Below the pieces are notes generated by a model. That model was not told the DNA's origin and searched no databases. It saw only the letters and a program-made list of their open reading frames with translations. The position numbers were made by a program, and so were the translations under genes. Below are positions 1 through 12,404 of a stretch of DNA of 64,000 nt, one piece after another (position 1 is the first letter of the stretch; each line of letters starts with the position of its first letter). The stretch is from Capsicum annuum (Eukaryota > Streptophyta > Magnoliopsida > Solanales > Solanaceae). Location: positions 86,823,866 through 86,887,865 of the forward strand of contig NC_061118.1 of assembly GCF_002878395.1 (NCBI RefSeq), read 5' to 3'.

Positions 1-2399
1 AGCCACGTCCTGCTTTATGCCATTCCACCAATAGATCTCCTTGAGATCATGGTACATCTTAGTAGAACAAAGATGGACAACATAGCGCGACTCGTATGTC
101 TAGGCCAAGATCCTTTGCCGCATACCATCTATATCAGGAGCACACATCCTCCCTTGGTACCACAAAGTACCATTGTCACTAATCTCAAAATCTATTACCT
201 TTTTCTCACCAACGCTACCATTGATTTTCCTTAAGGCAGAATCTAACATTTGTTTCTCCTTAATCTCTGCACCAAAAGACGATCCAACAACTTCCTACAC
301 CATCACACTACCATTCTTGGAGTCCAAGAGACAAACCCTAAGATTTGCCAAGTGATGAATATCTTTCACCAATTCCTTCTTTTATTCTCCCACATGAGCC
401 AAATTACCCATGGACAACCTACTAAGTGCACCAGAAACCACGTTAGCTTTACGTCGATGGCAGTAAAGAATCATATCATAGTCCTTAAGAAGCTCAAGCT
501 ATCTCCTTTACCTAAGATTAAGCTCTTTCTATGAGATCACATACCACAAACTCTTGTGATTAGAAAAGATATCCACGTGGACCAAATACAAATAATGGCA
601 CCATATCTTTAAAGCAAATATAATGGCCAACAGTTCCAAATCACGAGTAGGATAGTTTCTCTCATGCACCTTTAACTGCCTAGAAGCATAGCTTATCACC
701 TTTTCATGTTGCATCAACACACAACTAAGACCAATTCGAGATGTATCAAAATAAACAACGAACCCATCATTGCCTTTTAGCAAAGTCAGAGTTAGAGACA
801 AAGTCAACTTATCCTTCAACTTCTCAAAACTCCCTTCATACGCATCCGACCAAGAAAACGTAACCTTCTTCGGAGTCTACTTAGTCAAAGGAGAAGATAT
901 CAATGAGAAACTCTCTAGAAACCGTCTATAATATCCAACTAAATCCATGAAACTTTGAATATCAGATGGAGTCGTAGGTCTTGGCCACTTCTTCACCATA
1001 GTGACCTTCTGCAGATCCACCATGATCCCTTCATTGGAAATGATATGACCAAAGAAAGTCAAAAATTTCAATCAAAACTCGCACTTAGAGAACTTAGCAA
1101 ACAATTGTTGTTCCCTTAAGGTCTGCAACACCACATGAAGGTGATTAGCATGATCCACCTCACTCTTTGAATACATTAGAATATCATCAATAAACACAAT
1201 GATTAAGAGATCTAAATAATTCCAAAACACCCTGTTCATCAGATCCATAAATATTTTTGAGGCATTTGACAATGCAAATGATATCACCAAAAACTCATAA
1301 TACCCATACCTAGTGTGAAAAGATGTCTTAGGGATATCCACCTCTCTAATCTTCAACTTAAGGTACCCAGACCAATGATCTATCTTCGAGAAGAACTTTG
1401 CACCTTGCAACTGGTCAAACAAATCATCTATTTGAGGGAGAGGATATTTGTTCTTGACCATTACCTTAATCAACTACCTGTAGTTGATGTCCATACGAAG
1501 AGAACCATACTTCTTGTTCACGAACAACACTGGTGCACCCAATAGGGAAACACTAGGATGAATAAACCCTTTGTCTAGAAGATCCTTAATTTGCTCCTTG
1601 AGTTCCCTCAACTCAACCAGAGCCATTCTATATGAAGAAATATAAATTGGATGAGTGGTCGAAAGCAAATCAATACCAAACTCTATTTCACTATTCGGAG
1701 AAACACCTGGATGATCATTCGAAAAGACCTATGGAAACTCATTAACCACAAAGACCAAAGACAAAAGAGGACCTTTTGAATTAGAATCTTTAACCCAAAC
1801 TAAATGATAAAGACAACCTTTAGAGATTAACCTTCAGGCTCTAAGATAAGAAATAAACTCTCCCTAGGTGCTAAGTAACAACCTTCCCATTCTATTTCTG
1901 GCTCACCGGGGAACTTAAAGATAACCCTATGGGTTTGATAATCTAAATTGGTATAAAAAGTATACAACCAATCCATGCCCATGATTACTTTGAAATCTAC
2001 CATACCTGACTCAAACAGATCTACCAAAGTCTGCCTACCACTCACAGATACCACACACCCCCTATAGACCTATTCAGTAATAACCAGATCTTCTATCAGG
2101 GTAGAAATAGAAAATGGATCCAAAATAATTTTGAATCAAAACCAAAAGACACACATACATAAGGAGTCACATAGGAAAGGGTAAAACCTAGATAAAGAAA
2201 ACAATACACATCATGAGAGAAAAGCTGTAACGTACTAGTAACAATATCAGGCGATGTCTTAGATTTCTAATGGGATGCCAAAGTATACAACCTGTTCTGA
2301 CCAGCAATGGAACTTAGAGCAGTAACAGAAGTAGATTCCACACCACCAAGTGTATAAATAGAAGATGAATCCACCGTAATCTTATTTTCCCCCATAGCA
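1..2399 (-). pseudogene. TE1 pol remnant: protease, RT, RNase H, integrase N-terminus
   Basis: The protease end is visible at 1827-2054, with the family signature MGMDWL. RT spans about 1668-877. The segment at 1474-1668 contains GAPVLFVNKKYGS, the one at 1072-1473 contains [16 protein letters not shown], and the catalytic box FIDDILMYS (near 1175-1195) has both aspartates. The thumb at 877-1071 shows GYYRRFLESF. RNase H at 529-819 keeps the first Asp (YFDTS) and the Glu of DLELLAI. Bases 1-130 read as the integrase zinc-binding region, with KMYHDLKEIYWWNG. Stops separate the blocks near 876 and 1669-1826. The enzyme would have copied element RNA and inserted the cDNA into chromatin; this copy cannot make it in one piece. 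Confidence 0.85.
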
Positions 2400-3476
2400 A
2401 CCTTGTTAGATGGGCAATTCCAAAGCTGATGACCTACTTGGCCACACTTGAAACACTTATCCCTATTTTTCTCACAGAATCCATGATGATAATGATCGTA
2501 AAACCAATAAAGAGGACATAAATAAATTGACTTACCTCCACTTTCTTAAGAATGGGCTTTCTACACCCAAGAATTTTCACCACCATAATAATGGTTGTCG
2601 CCCAACTACTAGGGGAAAGGAGCACTGGTAGCAGAGAAGGAATCATAACCCCCCCACTTTTTTTTCTACCATTTCCCACCATCTCTACCACCTCAAGTCT
2701 GGGTGCCTCCCTAATCAGAAAACCTACCCTACTTACCTTGCCTATCTCTATATTCTGCCTGCATTCTTATCTCATTCTCAACCTGCTATATATGAACAAT
2801 CAGCCTTAATAGTTTTGTATCCCTCATAAGCAAAATAGTTTTACTCTCTATATTCAGATCTTTGCTTAGCCCAGAAGCAAACTTCCTTATTCTCAATCTC
2901 ATATCAGCCACCAAATCAGGAGCATATCTCGACAATTGATGGTACTTCAAGGCATACTCCTTCACAGACATTCTCCCTTGCTTGATGTTCACAAAGTCCT
3001 CCATATTATCTTCTCTTAATTCTTAAGAAAAGAACTTATCCATGAAGGAATCAGAAAAGGCCTACCACAAACCATTCTCTTCTACATCACCCTTATTTCT
3101 GTGCCACTCCTTATTTCTCCATCTCATCAAAAAAGCCCTGTGGGTTTTTCTTTACATTCACTCCCATAAAATTTAAAGGACCCATCTTCATAAAATGTCC
3201 AAGCCTAGCAGCCTCAGTAGATACAATGCTGGTCGTACCCCGCTCGGCTTGAGCAACAACCAGTTGGGCAATAGCATGCATAAACTAATGAAACTCTGCC
3301 TTGGTCACATTGCCCTGAGGGACCTGAGAAGCAGTAGGAGAAATAAAAGGAACTCTGGTACAATTAGGAATAGGATCATGAGATCAAAGATGTACTCCAA
3401 ATATAGGAAGTACTCCTTCAGCATTATCCCTAGATGGGATGGAAGAATTTTCTTGTGTTCTAAATCTAGGAGGCAT
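2400..3476 (-). pseudogene. TE1 gag remnant with intact CCHC zinc knuckle
   Basis: The start is placed at the minus-strand ATG at 3476, giving MPPRFRTQE, the usual opening of gag in this lineage. The capsid part at 2786-3004 reads MEDFVNIKQGRMSVKEYALKY, typical of retrotransposon Gag. The nucleocapsid zinc knuckle at 2414-2455 is perfect: C-FK-C-GQVG-H-QLWN-C, spacing CX2CX4HX4C. Gag would form the cytoplasmic particle in which reverse transcription happens. In-frame stops (for example after about 30 codons) and shifts break the frame, so this is a pseudogene. Identification as gag is firm; exact ends are not. Confidence 0.82.
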
Positions 3477-3671
3477 GTTATGAAAGAAGAACAAATAAGG
3501 ATTATAAGAGATTCCACGACTGAGAATTCAATCTTGAAGAAAGAATACCAAGAAAGTGGAACATTCCTAGATGTCTTCCAGCCTGTCTCGTATGAGTGTG
3601 GTGCACTACACACCCTTAAATAATACTCTACTCAATATGGGTTTATGGGCTCCTAATTGACCATGAATCTG

Positions 3672-3683
3672 GCTCTGATACCA
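3672..3683 (-). other. TE1 primer-binding site (tRNA-Met type)
   Basis: The minus strand reads TGGTATCAGAGC, the standard plant initiator tRNA-Met primer site, three bases inside the 5' LTR. All 12 bases are intact. It fixes element orientation and the inner LTR boundary at 3687. Confidence 0.9.
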
Positions 3684-3686
3684 ACT

Positions 3687-5976
3687 TGACGTATCCCAGA
3701 CTAGGGGCCTTGTAATAATGGGCATCCCAAGTCCACCTAGGATCAAGGACACCCCCCCTTAACCCAACCTAACCACCTGATACAACCTTAGACGAGCTAA
3801 ATTTTAAGTATATAATAAGATTTCACTATTCTCTCATAAAGACTTTGGGATAGGGTCATAACCATGACCGACCCAACCAAGTTTGTCCATACCAAACCAA
3901 CCATTCATACCATACCAAACCAAAGAGAATATTAAAACATAATATGAAAGTCAAACCCAAAATATAATATGATGGAACAGTGAGAAATTATGTCCGATGA
4001 TGCCAGTCTCCCAGCTTATTCCAATGCTAAGGACGACACCAATACCAATCTCGCTTATTCCAACCCCCAAGAGTACCACAAGGCCTCTATAAAAAAGAAT
4101 ACAAATATTTGGTAGGGACATGCCCCCAACTATGGCCAAAACCAATATCTAAAAAGAAAATAAAAGTCTAAGAATATCCAACATGAAATGATGCCTTTTG
4201 AAAGGATGGAATCTCACTACTTTAGTCCAATAAGCTTTCCCCAAATCAAGTACTATGAAGGAGGAGTCAAACTTTTGATTCCCGCATAGAGTGTGTATAC
4301 AACCGCCAATAGATGGGTTAGTCGTTGAACACTAGCATGATTCTCGGGATATGGATAAAGTAATTCCATTTATCAAAACCAAGTGAAAACCATCCAATGT
4401 AAATAATCATATATATATATGTAAGTGCTTGGATAAAGGAACGGGATTAGCATGCTATTTGAAACCTTAACCTGGGTCATATAGATTAGTTATCCTACTA
4501 CCCACGAGACATATGGGTTCAACTTTCCCTACTGAAAGGGTCCACTGTGTGTAGCCACATAACTAGGCAATAACTCAGGGATGACTAGTACATCCCTCCA
4601 ATATAAATATGACATTCGTACGTGGCCAACGAAGACCCCTCATATTAGCAAATATGAGTTTTCAATTCTGATCCCCTCGGGATTGCCACCTTTCATGGAT
4701 TAACTAGCATTCCCCACCATTACTGCCCAATTAAAACCAAGTTCAAACAATCCAATTGTTTATTTATTAACCCAGGCTATTTGATAAACCATTGGTATCG
4801 TCATGCCACCACACTTGCAAGCATTATCCGTAGCTAAACCATTTAGATTAAGGGGACTCTCAGTGCCCTTTCCATTTACCATATTAACCTCTTGGGAGAC
4901 TACCATGTTCTCCATAAGCATAACAAATTAACCTTTAACATTTTTAAATCATTTAAACAATTTGTATTTTCATGCATAAACTGAAAACAAGCAAGAGTTC
5001 CCTTTTAAAAGAGTCAATGTAATAAATATATCTTTATAAGAATTTAATCAAACACTTTGGGGCATAGTGTAACCAAAACCAAATTCCATTACCATTAAAC
5101 CATTACCATGTAATTCCATTGTCCAAAAACACCATTAATGCATAGAAAGCATAATTAAAACCTTAAGAAATCATAACCAAGCCTTTAGCATCAAACCCCC
5201 CAAATTAATGATTGAAAACCAAAACTATGCAAAAGTAAAAACCATGAAATCAACCATATAAACATGCCTTTAATTGAAATTACATGTAGGGAAGATAATC
5301 ATGCCTTAAACCAAGAAGATTGATGGAAAGAATTCTCTAAGACAAGCCCCAATGTAATTCCTTAGTTGAAACCCTGGCTCTTTGCCCCAAAAGCTCTTGA
5401 GAGAATTATGATATGTTTTTGAAGAGATTCTATATGTTTAAGAATAAAATAATAGGGTAAATAACCTCCTAAGTGTATTAGATGTCGTGAGTCCTTATTA
5501 GGGAAAGTAGAGAAATATCCAGAATACCTCGACTTAAATCCCATACAAACTTGACACAGGTTTATGAATGACCTTCTAATGAGTTGTAACATAGATTATG
5601 ATTGATACCCATCCAATTGTAACAAATCCTCAACCATGGATCAAACATTGTCCAGTATAAAACTCATCCAACCAAGTCATAACCTCAGCATACGATTCAT
5701 AACCATGATCTGTATCCTCGATAAATGTAACACTAGGAGGATCAAATACTGACCACCTTATGAGTCAGCTATATGACTCGTGCCCATGCCTTTTAACTCA
5801 TACCCTCAAGTCGTATCCATTTCAATGTCAAAGACTATCCCACCATATAATATTGGTCAACTTACAATAGGTCTTCACCACCCATACCCCAACTTATGGC
5901 TCGTACCATGAGTTGTAATAGGTCCAAAAATGAGATTCCTTGAAATTTTCTAAGGGTCCAAACATGGGATGCTTCA
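3687..5976 (-). repeat. TE1 5' LTR
   Basis: The inner end begins TGACGTATCCC next to the primer site. The outer end is placed at ...GGGATGCTTCA, so on the element's own strand the LTR runs TG...CA. Length is about 2.29 kb. It has no coding content that I recognise. Near the outer end (about 5760-5930) it carries several TATGACTCGT/ATGAGT words like those in the TE4 and TE6 LTRs. The partner LTR is outside the window, so the outer boundary rests on the terminal dinucleotide and on where other sequence begins. Confidence 0.65.
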
Positions 5977-6224
5977 ATATATATATATATATATATATAA
6001 TCATGTTGGATGGGGTTAATATCATTATATTAAGTTTATTATGAGAATGACATCTGCATTCTATACATATACATTTATGAGATATTAATACACTGAGAAA
6101 CATTATTTTTTGAAAAAGATGAGACACTTTTATGAAAACCCCCTCCGTGAACACGAGCTGAAGAGTTGAGATGAGTTGAGATTGAGATAAAATTTATGGG
6201 TTGTGAACCCCTCATGGATCATAC
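5977..6224. other. Unassigned junction with (AT)n microsatellite
   Basis: An AT dinucleotide run fills 5977-5999 directly against the TE1 LTR end. The next 225 bases are AT-rich with no ORF or motif I can name. They may be the diverged upstream part of the TE2 LTR, but I see no convincing match to its other copy at 35.4-36.4 kb. Confidence 0.5.
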
Positions 6225-6982
6225 CTTGTATTTGCAAGTTCGGTAGGTGTATAGGAAAAGTCAAATGATGTCTTTTATCATTCATCCCATGCACATTCAT
6301 TACAATGCATTTTCATACATATCTTGCTTGATTTTCCCTAGTTTCCTTGACTTGTGCTTAGTTTCTATGTACTTTGGTCTATATATTAGTGTTGTTTCCA
6401 TTTTCATGTATTCTTATATTAGAACTACTAGTAGAGATGGTATGAGCTGGCGTTTTAGACATTTTTGCTTACAGGTGATGTGATTATAATACATTTTACT
6501 TATCTTATTTCCTATATTTCTTAGTGGGCTTATAATACCTACTGAGTATAAGTAGACTGTACTTACCTCAATTATGCCCTTTAGGTGAAGATTTTATATG
6601 AGTACCTAAAGCGGTGGATGATATATGGGATTTCAATGTGGTGTTCGATGTATTAGGTTCTCTAGAGTTTTTAGAGCCAACTTTGGACCACTTCTTATCT
6701 TACTTCATGTCTTTATTTTATTTTTAGACACATATGTATTTTAGATTTTGTTATATACTAGATTCTCTTACTCTTTGACACAAGATTTTAGGGATTTATG
6801 ATATTTCCTTCATACTTTTTTTTAATTTATATTTTGTATTGGCTTAACTTCGCTCTAGAAGTCTCACTTTAGCGTTATTTTATTATTGATTTTGTTTTTC
6901 CTTTATCAGTTTGGGTGATTGGCATACTTATCATGGCTCAGCCATAATAAGTGCCATCATGATCCATTTTTGGGTCATGAAA
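6225..6982 (+). repeat. TE2 5' LTR remnant (5'-truncated)
   Basis: This stretch aligns by eye with 36420-37159, the 3' end of the LTR at 35364-37159. Shared landmarks in order are the 'ggtgtata.gaaaagtca' block, the 'cttgacttgtg.ttagtttct' block, 'cttatcagtttgggtgattggc' and the terminal 'ccatttttgggtcatga'. It ends at about 6982 (TGAAA where a TGACA end is expected), two bases before a degraded primer site. The first kilobase present in the other copy is missing. Confidence 0.75.
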
Positions 6983-7190
6983 AATTGGTAACAGTGTATC
7001 TAGGTTGACTAATCTCATGAGAATAAGATCAAGATGTCTAGTAGAGTCTTGTCGATTGGTGCATGGATGTTTGTATCTATCTTTAAGAAGCTACAAGATA
7101 TCCTTGGGAAAAACTTATCTATTTTGATTCCTAGTCTAGGGGATTTTTCTTATGTAATATTGTAAGCTATGTTTCACTCTTTTCTATGAA
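6983..7190 (+). other. TE2 primer-binding site and untranslated leader
   Basis: TTGGTAACAGTG at 6985-6996 is a decayed form of the tRNA-Met site TTGGTATCAGAG. The following 190 bases (gtctagtagagtcttgtcg and on) have the look of the leader between primer site and gag in this element class. No coding frame is supported here. Confidence 0.65.
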
Positions 7191-7640
7191 GATAGTGAGG
7201 ACTAGATCTCGATAGGCTAGGGATGTTGATCGAGCACCCACATATGGAGCTCATACTAGAGTAAAAGAAAGGAGTCATGGATGGCACAGAGGTAGATTAT
7301 GGGCATGAGGAGCTACCCATGTAGAGGTAGTGCTAGAAGAACCTTTCCTGAGTTTAAGGTCAAGCATATAGGGTATGTGAATCTAGCTTAGATCCCACAT
7401 AGTTTAGTTGCTACCAAAATTTTAGAGTGTCTATTCATTCAGTTATTGACTCATTTGGAGGGTGTTCCCTTGAGTACACCTTGCGTTCCTATGGTTTTAT
7501 GTATTATACCATTGTTACTGTCGGTGTCTACTTATGTTATTTCTCTGACTTCGAGTGTGGTTCCACCATCTATACTAGCATCTATGTCACGAACTGATTT
7601 CTTAGGTTACGATGGTGCCTACTATAATCCATAGTAGGAA
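7191..7640 (+). pseudogene. TE2 gag N-terminal remnant
   Basis: Sequence after the leader opens with an Arg-rich stretch containing TRSR and RDVDRAPTYGAH, then a proline/threonine/valine-rich region in another frame (7446-7634). This resembles the variable N-terminal linker of chromovirus gag. No capsid core is present: the sequence stops resembling gag near 7640, and the capsid core of what may be the same gag appears at 30.85 kb. The call depends mostly on position after LTR, primer site and leader. Several stops interrupt it. Confidence 0.5.
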
Positions 7641-7759
7641 AGCCAACTTGTTGTCTAGAAATACTTGTAATAGACTACAAAGAGGTATAGAGGAAGAATG
7701 TGAAATAAATTAAATAAAAGACTAAAATACATAAGATAGTCCAAAATCTTGGGGGAATC
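7641..7759. other. Short unassigned spacer
   Basis: About 120 AT-rich bases between the TE2 gag remnant and the TE3 LTR. The end reads cttgggggaatc, which resembles a polypurine tract, but no pol remnant precedes it. I see no gene. Confidence 0.4.
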
Positions 7760-8328
7760 TGATACAAGCCAAATTGACTCCGAAATTATTAATGGTATAC
7801 ATATGATGCTTGAGGTGTGTGATGACTCCTTAGTTCTATTAAAAGATGCCACCCGGATAAATATCACCCTTAATGAGGGTCAAAGGAGTTTTACAAGGTT
7901 AAAGTGGGCTTTTTCTTAAATTTGGATCACTTTTGGGCCCTAATTATTTAATAATTATCCAAACTATAAATACTTGGTAGCTAGGCTTATTTTCTTAGTT
8001 AGTTTTGTTTAATCATGATGATGAATTCATGAAAACTCCATTGAGAGTGTTGAGTTCTTAGAAAAGCCAATGTTGAATCTTTTTTTAGAAAAGATGGTTA
8101 AGGGAGATCCGATCCCCCTTTTGGTCAATGTAAGAGCTAGGTGCTTGTAGGTAATCAATGAGGGAGGCCTTTGGGTTTGATACACCCTTTGGTTGCCCTT
8201 TTTTTTAATCTTTTTGTGTCTATATTTCTATCATCTTTCATTTTTATCCTTTCACTTTCCATTTTTCAATTTCATTGTTTCATTTGTATTTTAGTTTTTT
8301 CTCATCATTGAAGATCACTCTTGTATTA
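7760..8328 (+). repeat. TE3 5' LTR (same family as the TE10 LTRs)
   Basis: It starts TGATACAAGCC and matches the TE10 LTRs read on their own strand. Clear shared blocks are 'gggcttttt', 'ttttgggccctaatta', 'tataaatacttgg' (a likely TATA-box region) and the segment just before 'ttggtcaatgtaagagctaggtgctt'. The end is TTA where TCA would be expected, two bases before a primer site. The 5' third is shorter than in TE10. Confidence 0.75.
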
Positions 8329-9571
8329 TTTGGTATCATAGCCGAGCTTGATTTCATTCGTACGAAGTCAATCTTGGCTCTAGCCATCTTAGGAAATGAA
8401 AAATCACAAAAAAATTTACTATTCACGTTTTTGGTCTTAGGTCTAAATTTTAGTTTTTTATTTCTGTGATTTCTTGTGTTTCTAGTGTTATAATTGTGTT
8501 CTCTAATACTATACGAGTCCATAAACCAAATTTGAGTCAAATTGGAGCTTATTTGAGTGTTCTATCCTTGTTGGAAGCTTGAGTTGAATAAGTTTGAAGT
8601 GAATTAAAAATAAGAAGAATATGGACAAATTGATGTTTGGAATGAGTTTAGAATTCTAAGAAGTGCCTACATTAAAATTTTTAACTCATTCCACGATCCG
8701 AAGAAAAAGTTAGAAAGACTGATGTTCTTGAGGAGATTTTTATATTCATATTGAAAATTCATACAAAAGAGGGTGTTTGAACCAAAAAGAAGAAATAAAA
8801 AGAGTTAAAAATTATTGTACCAAGGAATCTACAAAGGGATCCAAGTATATTCCAATAGAAGAGTGCAAAGGAGACTAATCAAGGGGCATTTTCGGCCTTT
8901 TGCAAGCTAGAGGCGGCCAATATGCTCCCCATCCATGCTGCAAGTGTGCAGGAGTTTCTGCCACATCTCAAGGTAGTGTCCAAGGCTGTTCTTGTGCCAA
9001 GCCTTCCCTGGACATGTGTTGGAGTTGCTTCCACATCTCATGGCAGTGAGCAACTTTCACCACCTGCGCAGGAAGTGCTCTAGAGGTGCGCCCAAGGTGT
9101 GTAACACTTCCCAATTGCATCTCAAGCCTCCCCAACATCAATTTCATGTTCCAAATGCATTCTAACACTCCTTAACTCCAATTTTCTCATTTTTGATTCC
9201 TTTGTTTCATTCCTTGATTCTTAAATTTATCTCTTGATTCTTAAAAAATATCAACAACTAGTAATTCACCTACTAAATTGGATGATTAGTTCTTGAGTCT
9301 GAATTCATTCCTCGTCACATTTCTTTCAAGATTTTCTCTTTTTAATATTGTTGTTAATTCTTGATCCAAGTCCTTACATCTTTTTTCGAGTTATTCAAAG
9401 AAGAATTCGCTTTGTATGCAAGTAGAGATTGACACCTTAACACTAGAGTATAAGGAACTTTCAACATTTGCCACTCTAATTGTGAAGATTACAATGGTAA
9501 GATTCTTACGAGTATTGGTGAGGAGCTTTACTACCAATCTTATTTTTTTAATCTTGTAGGTACAAGGAGAT
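8329..9571 (+). other. TE3 primer site and untranslated leader, truncated by TE4
   Basis: TGGTATCATAGC at 8331-8342 is a tRNA-Met primer site with one mismatch. The rest aligns by eye along its whole length with the TE10 leader (61095-62305 read on the minus strand). Shared landmarks include 'aactagtaattcacctactaa', 'cttgatccaagtccttacat' and the final T-rich tract followed by TTGTAGGTACAAG. The place of the gag ATG in TE10 (ACAATG) reads ACAAGG here. The element stops abruptly at 9571, where the TE4 LTR begins, so no TE3 gag or pol remains. Confidence 0.75.
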
Positions 9572-10882
9572 TGATGTCACCTAAAACTAACCTCCAAAGA
9601 AGTATACTGCGGTCGATGCCAAAAATAGTAATCTAACAAAGGTTTGGGTTAAACCCATAGGGAATACGTCGAATAGTATCTTAAACATTACAAAATCCAT
9701 GAGTACTGCAGAAAAGTAAATGGGGAGAATTTGAAGACAACAGTAATAGGTAGCTGAACTTGAATGCTTGAGTTTGTAAATAATAGAAGATGAACACTAG
9801 GATTGCGTTCCCCCTGACTTCACAAGTACATAAGATTCTCGTGTTCAATTCACCTAAGATCCTACTATGCATGTAAAGTTAACAAGCTATGTACTATCAA
9901 TCATCTTGTGAATGCGTTGATATATTTTACCCTTTACCTTGTGAGTCTCAGGGTGTTGCCTTGCCGTTCCTTTTCTATAACCTCAGTACAACTCTCACCT
10001 TTTGGGTCTCGAGTTAATATCCTAGAATCACTGTTGTAACCTTCTTTTCCCAATCTTAAACTCCCTTCTAAGGATGTTCTCTAATACAGAAAATTCCTAA
10101 GATTCTGTAGTAACTTGGTTCGAATTAATACAAAGAAGGTTGCAATACACTCAAACTACAGTAGAATAGATAAATCTCCCACTTTCCTAACGTAGCTAAT
10201 CCACTAGGGTTCCTACAACCCTAGTCAAGAAATTTAGCTGCTCATGTTCATGCAACAATCCATAATAATCAATGAAGAACGCATGTAATTAATTGCACAA
10301 TTATAAAAGAGTAAAATCCAAAATCTCCAATAGAATACAGAACCAAAACTCTCAAGAACAAAATCTCAATGACAAAAGTATGCTAAAAGTATCAAAAGTA
10401 ATGTAAAAGTTTGTACTAGTAGTCTTCACTCATTATCACTTGAGCATCATACTTCAGGAACTTGCACTTGGTCTCATTACGATTACTCACTACGAGTCAT
10501 AATCTGTTCTTACGACTCGTAGTCTTCTATGACTTCAATTTAGGATCTTATCTCTACTTACTATTTTCATTACGGCTGCACTCTATGACTCGTAGCCACT
10601 CTCTACGAGTCGTGATCACCTTTTAATTAGCTCTTCTCTTAGCTTATAGATATTGTTCTTCTTATGAGTTGGGATACGAGTCGTATTGTTACATAACGGC
10701 TCATGGCCTGACCAGTACTTGACTTTTCTAAGACTTTTATTCCTTTTTTCAACTCAAGCCACCTCTTATCTATTTTTTCTCCAATCATGCAACAAATATA
10801 CCACATCCAACAAGATAACCTAAGTCCAAGCATAAATTCCTTGTTTTAAGAATCAAATGTACCGCTAAATCCTGGCACATCA
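9572..10882 (-). repeat. TE4 3' LTR (complete)
   Basis: The plus strand runs from TGATGTCACC to GGCACATCA (1311 bp), so the ends are TG...CA on either strand. The first 850 bases match 21757-22600 closely, for example 'gtcgatgcca', 'caagctatgtacta' and 'gaagaacgcatgtaattaattgc'. The outer part (10480-10700) holds a cluster of TACGAGTCGTA palindromes. A purine-rich tract abuts the 10882 end. Confidence 0.85.
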
Positions 10883-12404
10883 ACACTCCCAACTTAGAAT
10901 GTTTGTATGTCCTCAGCAAAGAAATCAATCCCACAAAAATACGATTCTTAACTTTGAAGAGTCTGTGATACTTTGGCAGTCGATTTATCAGTCAACTCAA
11001 GAACACTTTTTACCCCCTCCTATTTAACTATCTAAATTGGTACTATGTATACTGATCAAGTACCACAGTGTTACCCATAGGAATCCCATGATAGAATTAC
11101 CTTAGCAATGAACAACTAGGCCAAAGAAACCTACACTACTCGGACAGATACATAACCTGACATTGCAATCCACTCACTCTCGTAGACAAAAAAGTCCCTA
11201 TCTCTCATTTTAATTCAAAAGATTATTTTAGGGATAGTCTAGGGATTTTCACTTTCACAAAGAAGTTACAATTAGTGCACACATAATTCTATAGGCTTCC
11301 CCTTTTTCTCTTTACCCAAATTTTCAGATGATCCGGTTAGGATCACTATATGACTTTGTTAGGATTGTGATGTAGGCTTGGGGATGGTTATGGTATATAT
11401 GGGAAGTTATTAGTGACTTAGCCTCCTTGGCACAATGTTTTCTTAGGGTTCCACTTTTTTCTACTATCTTTCTTATTTAATCCTCCCTTATCTCTCCCTT
11501 TTCATTCCTTTTCATGCCTATTTTGGGCCGGGTGTGGTTCTCTTTTCTCATTTTCTTTTTTTCTTAATATTTCTATTTCTTTTATTTTTACCACACCCGT
11601 CCTTATTTATTTTTATATCTAAACTTCTTTTATCGTACTCACTTTTCACTATACACCCCTATGATAGCCACCCTTAACTTAGGTGATTTTCCTGAGTTGA
11701 GGTGCATAATATCAAGGAGGACCAGTGGAAAAATAGGTTCATTGTGTCAAGTGGTAAGGTGAAATCAGGGTAAACATAAAAAGTCAGTCTATTAGGCTCA
11801 AATTTGGGATTAAGGAATTCATATCTCATTTGGTTTGGCATTTTAGGATTGAGTGGACTAATAAAAAAATGGCCTATGATCATCTCCTAACCAACCATCA
11901 TACATAATAGGTAAAACCAACCGGGTATGTTTTGGGCTCTATACTCACTGTGAACTAAGTAACGTCTCACACTCATTTTGTACATGGTCACATTATCAGT
12001 CACTACCTATCTAGTTCATGCACTTACACACCATAATTATCTTTTTCCTAATTCTAATGCCATTAGGGGATTCTTAGCATTCGCACATGCCTATAGATCC
12101 CATAGTTTATCATAAAAATTTTTAGGAGGGGTATAAATTTTTCAAATAGAATAATTAGCAAGTGTTATTCACGAATTATCAACTACCTATGTACATTATT
12201 CTTCTTAATTAAGTATCACATAACAACACACACACATGCTGGTTCATCATCTGAACTGTGGCCTACCTGTTTTAAAACATGGAAACCATAATCATGGCTG
12301 TTGTAGTACACCCCCACCCCAAGTAAGATCTATGCACTATCCCAAGTGTATTTAGAAATGTTAAACAGGGATTTAGAAAATTCCTAGGTGGCCTAGGAAC
12401 CATC
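10883..12404 (-). other. TE4 3' untranslated region and polypurine tract
   Basis: On the minus strand TAAGTTGGGAGTGT at 10883-10896 directly precedes the LTR and serves as the likely polypurine tract for plus-strand priming. The rest, about 1.5 kb, is T-rich on the plus strand at 11280-11650 and has no coding frame that I can support. Confidence 0.6.

Larger units (their letters stand above)
1..5976 (-). mobile_element. TE1: Ty3/gypsy chromovirus (Tekay/Del-like), 5' part, cut by window edge
   Basis: Read on the minus strand the order is 5' LTR (3687-5976), tRNA-Met primer site, gag, protease, RT, RNase H and the start of integrase, which runs off the left edge. That order (integrase after RNase H) defines Ty3/gypsy. 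Domain sequences are recognisable over most of the length but are cut by stops and frameshifts, so the copy is not functional. Its right end meets an (AT)n run and the TE2 LTR remnant. The 3' LTR and target-site duplication lie outside the window and cannot be checked. The chromovirus lineage is inferred from RT and zinc-finger motifs. Confidence 0.85.

Noticed and set aside
3195..3623. 142-codon plus-strand open frame
   Set aside because: Antisense to the start of TE1 gag; no family features.
7750..7759. Purine tract before the TE3 LTR, suggesting two tandem elements sharing an LTR
   Set aside because: The 120 bases upstream show no similarity to the TE10 3' end; the tract is short and probably chance.
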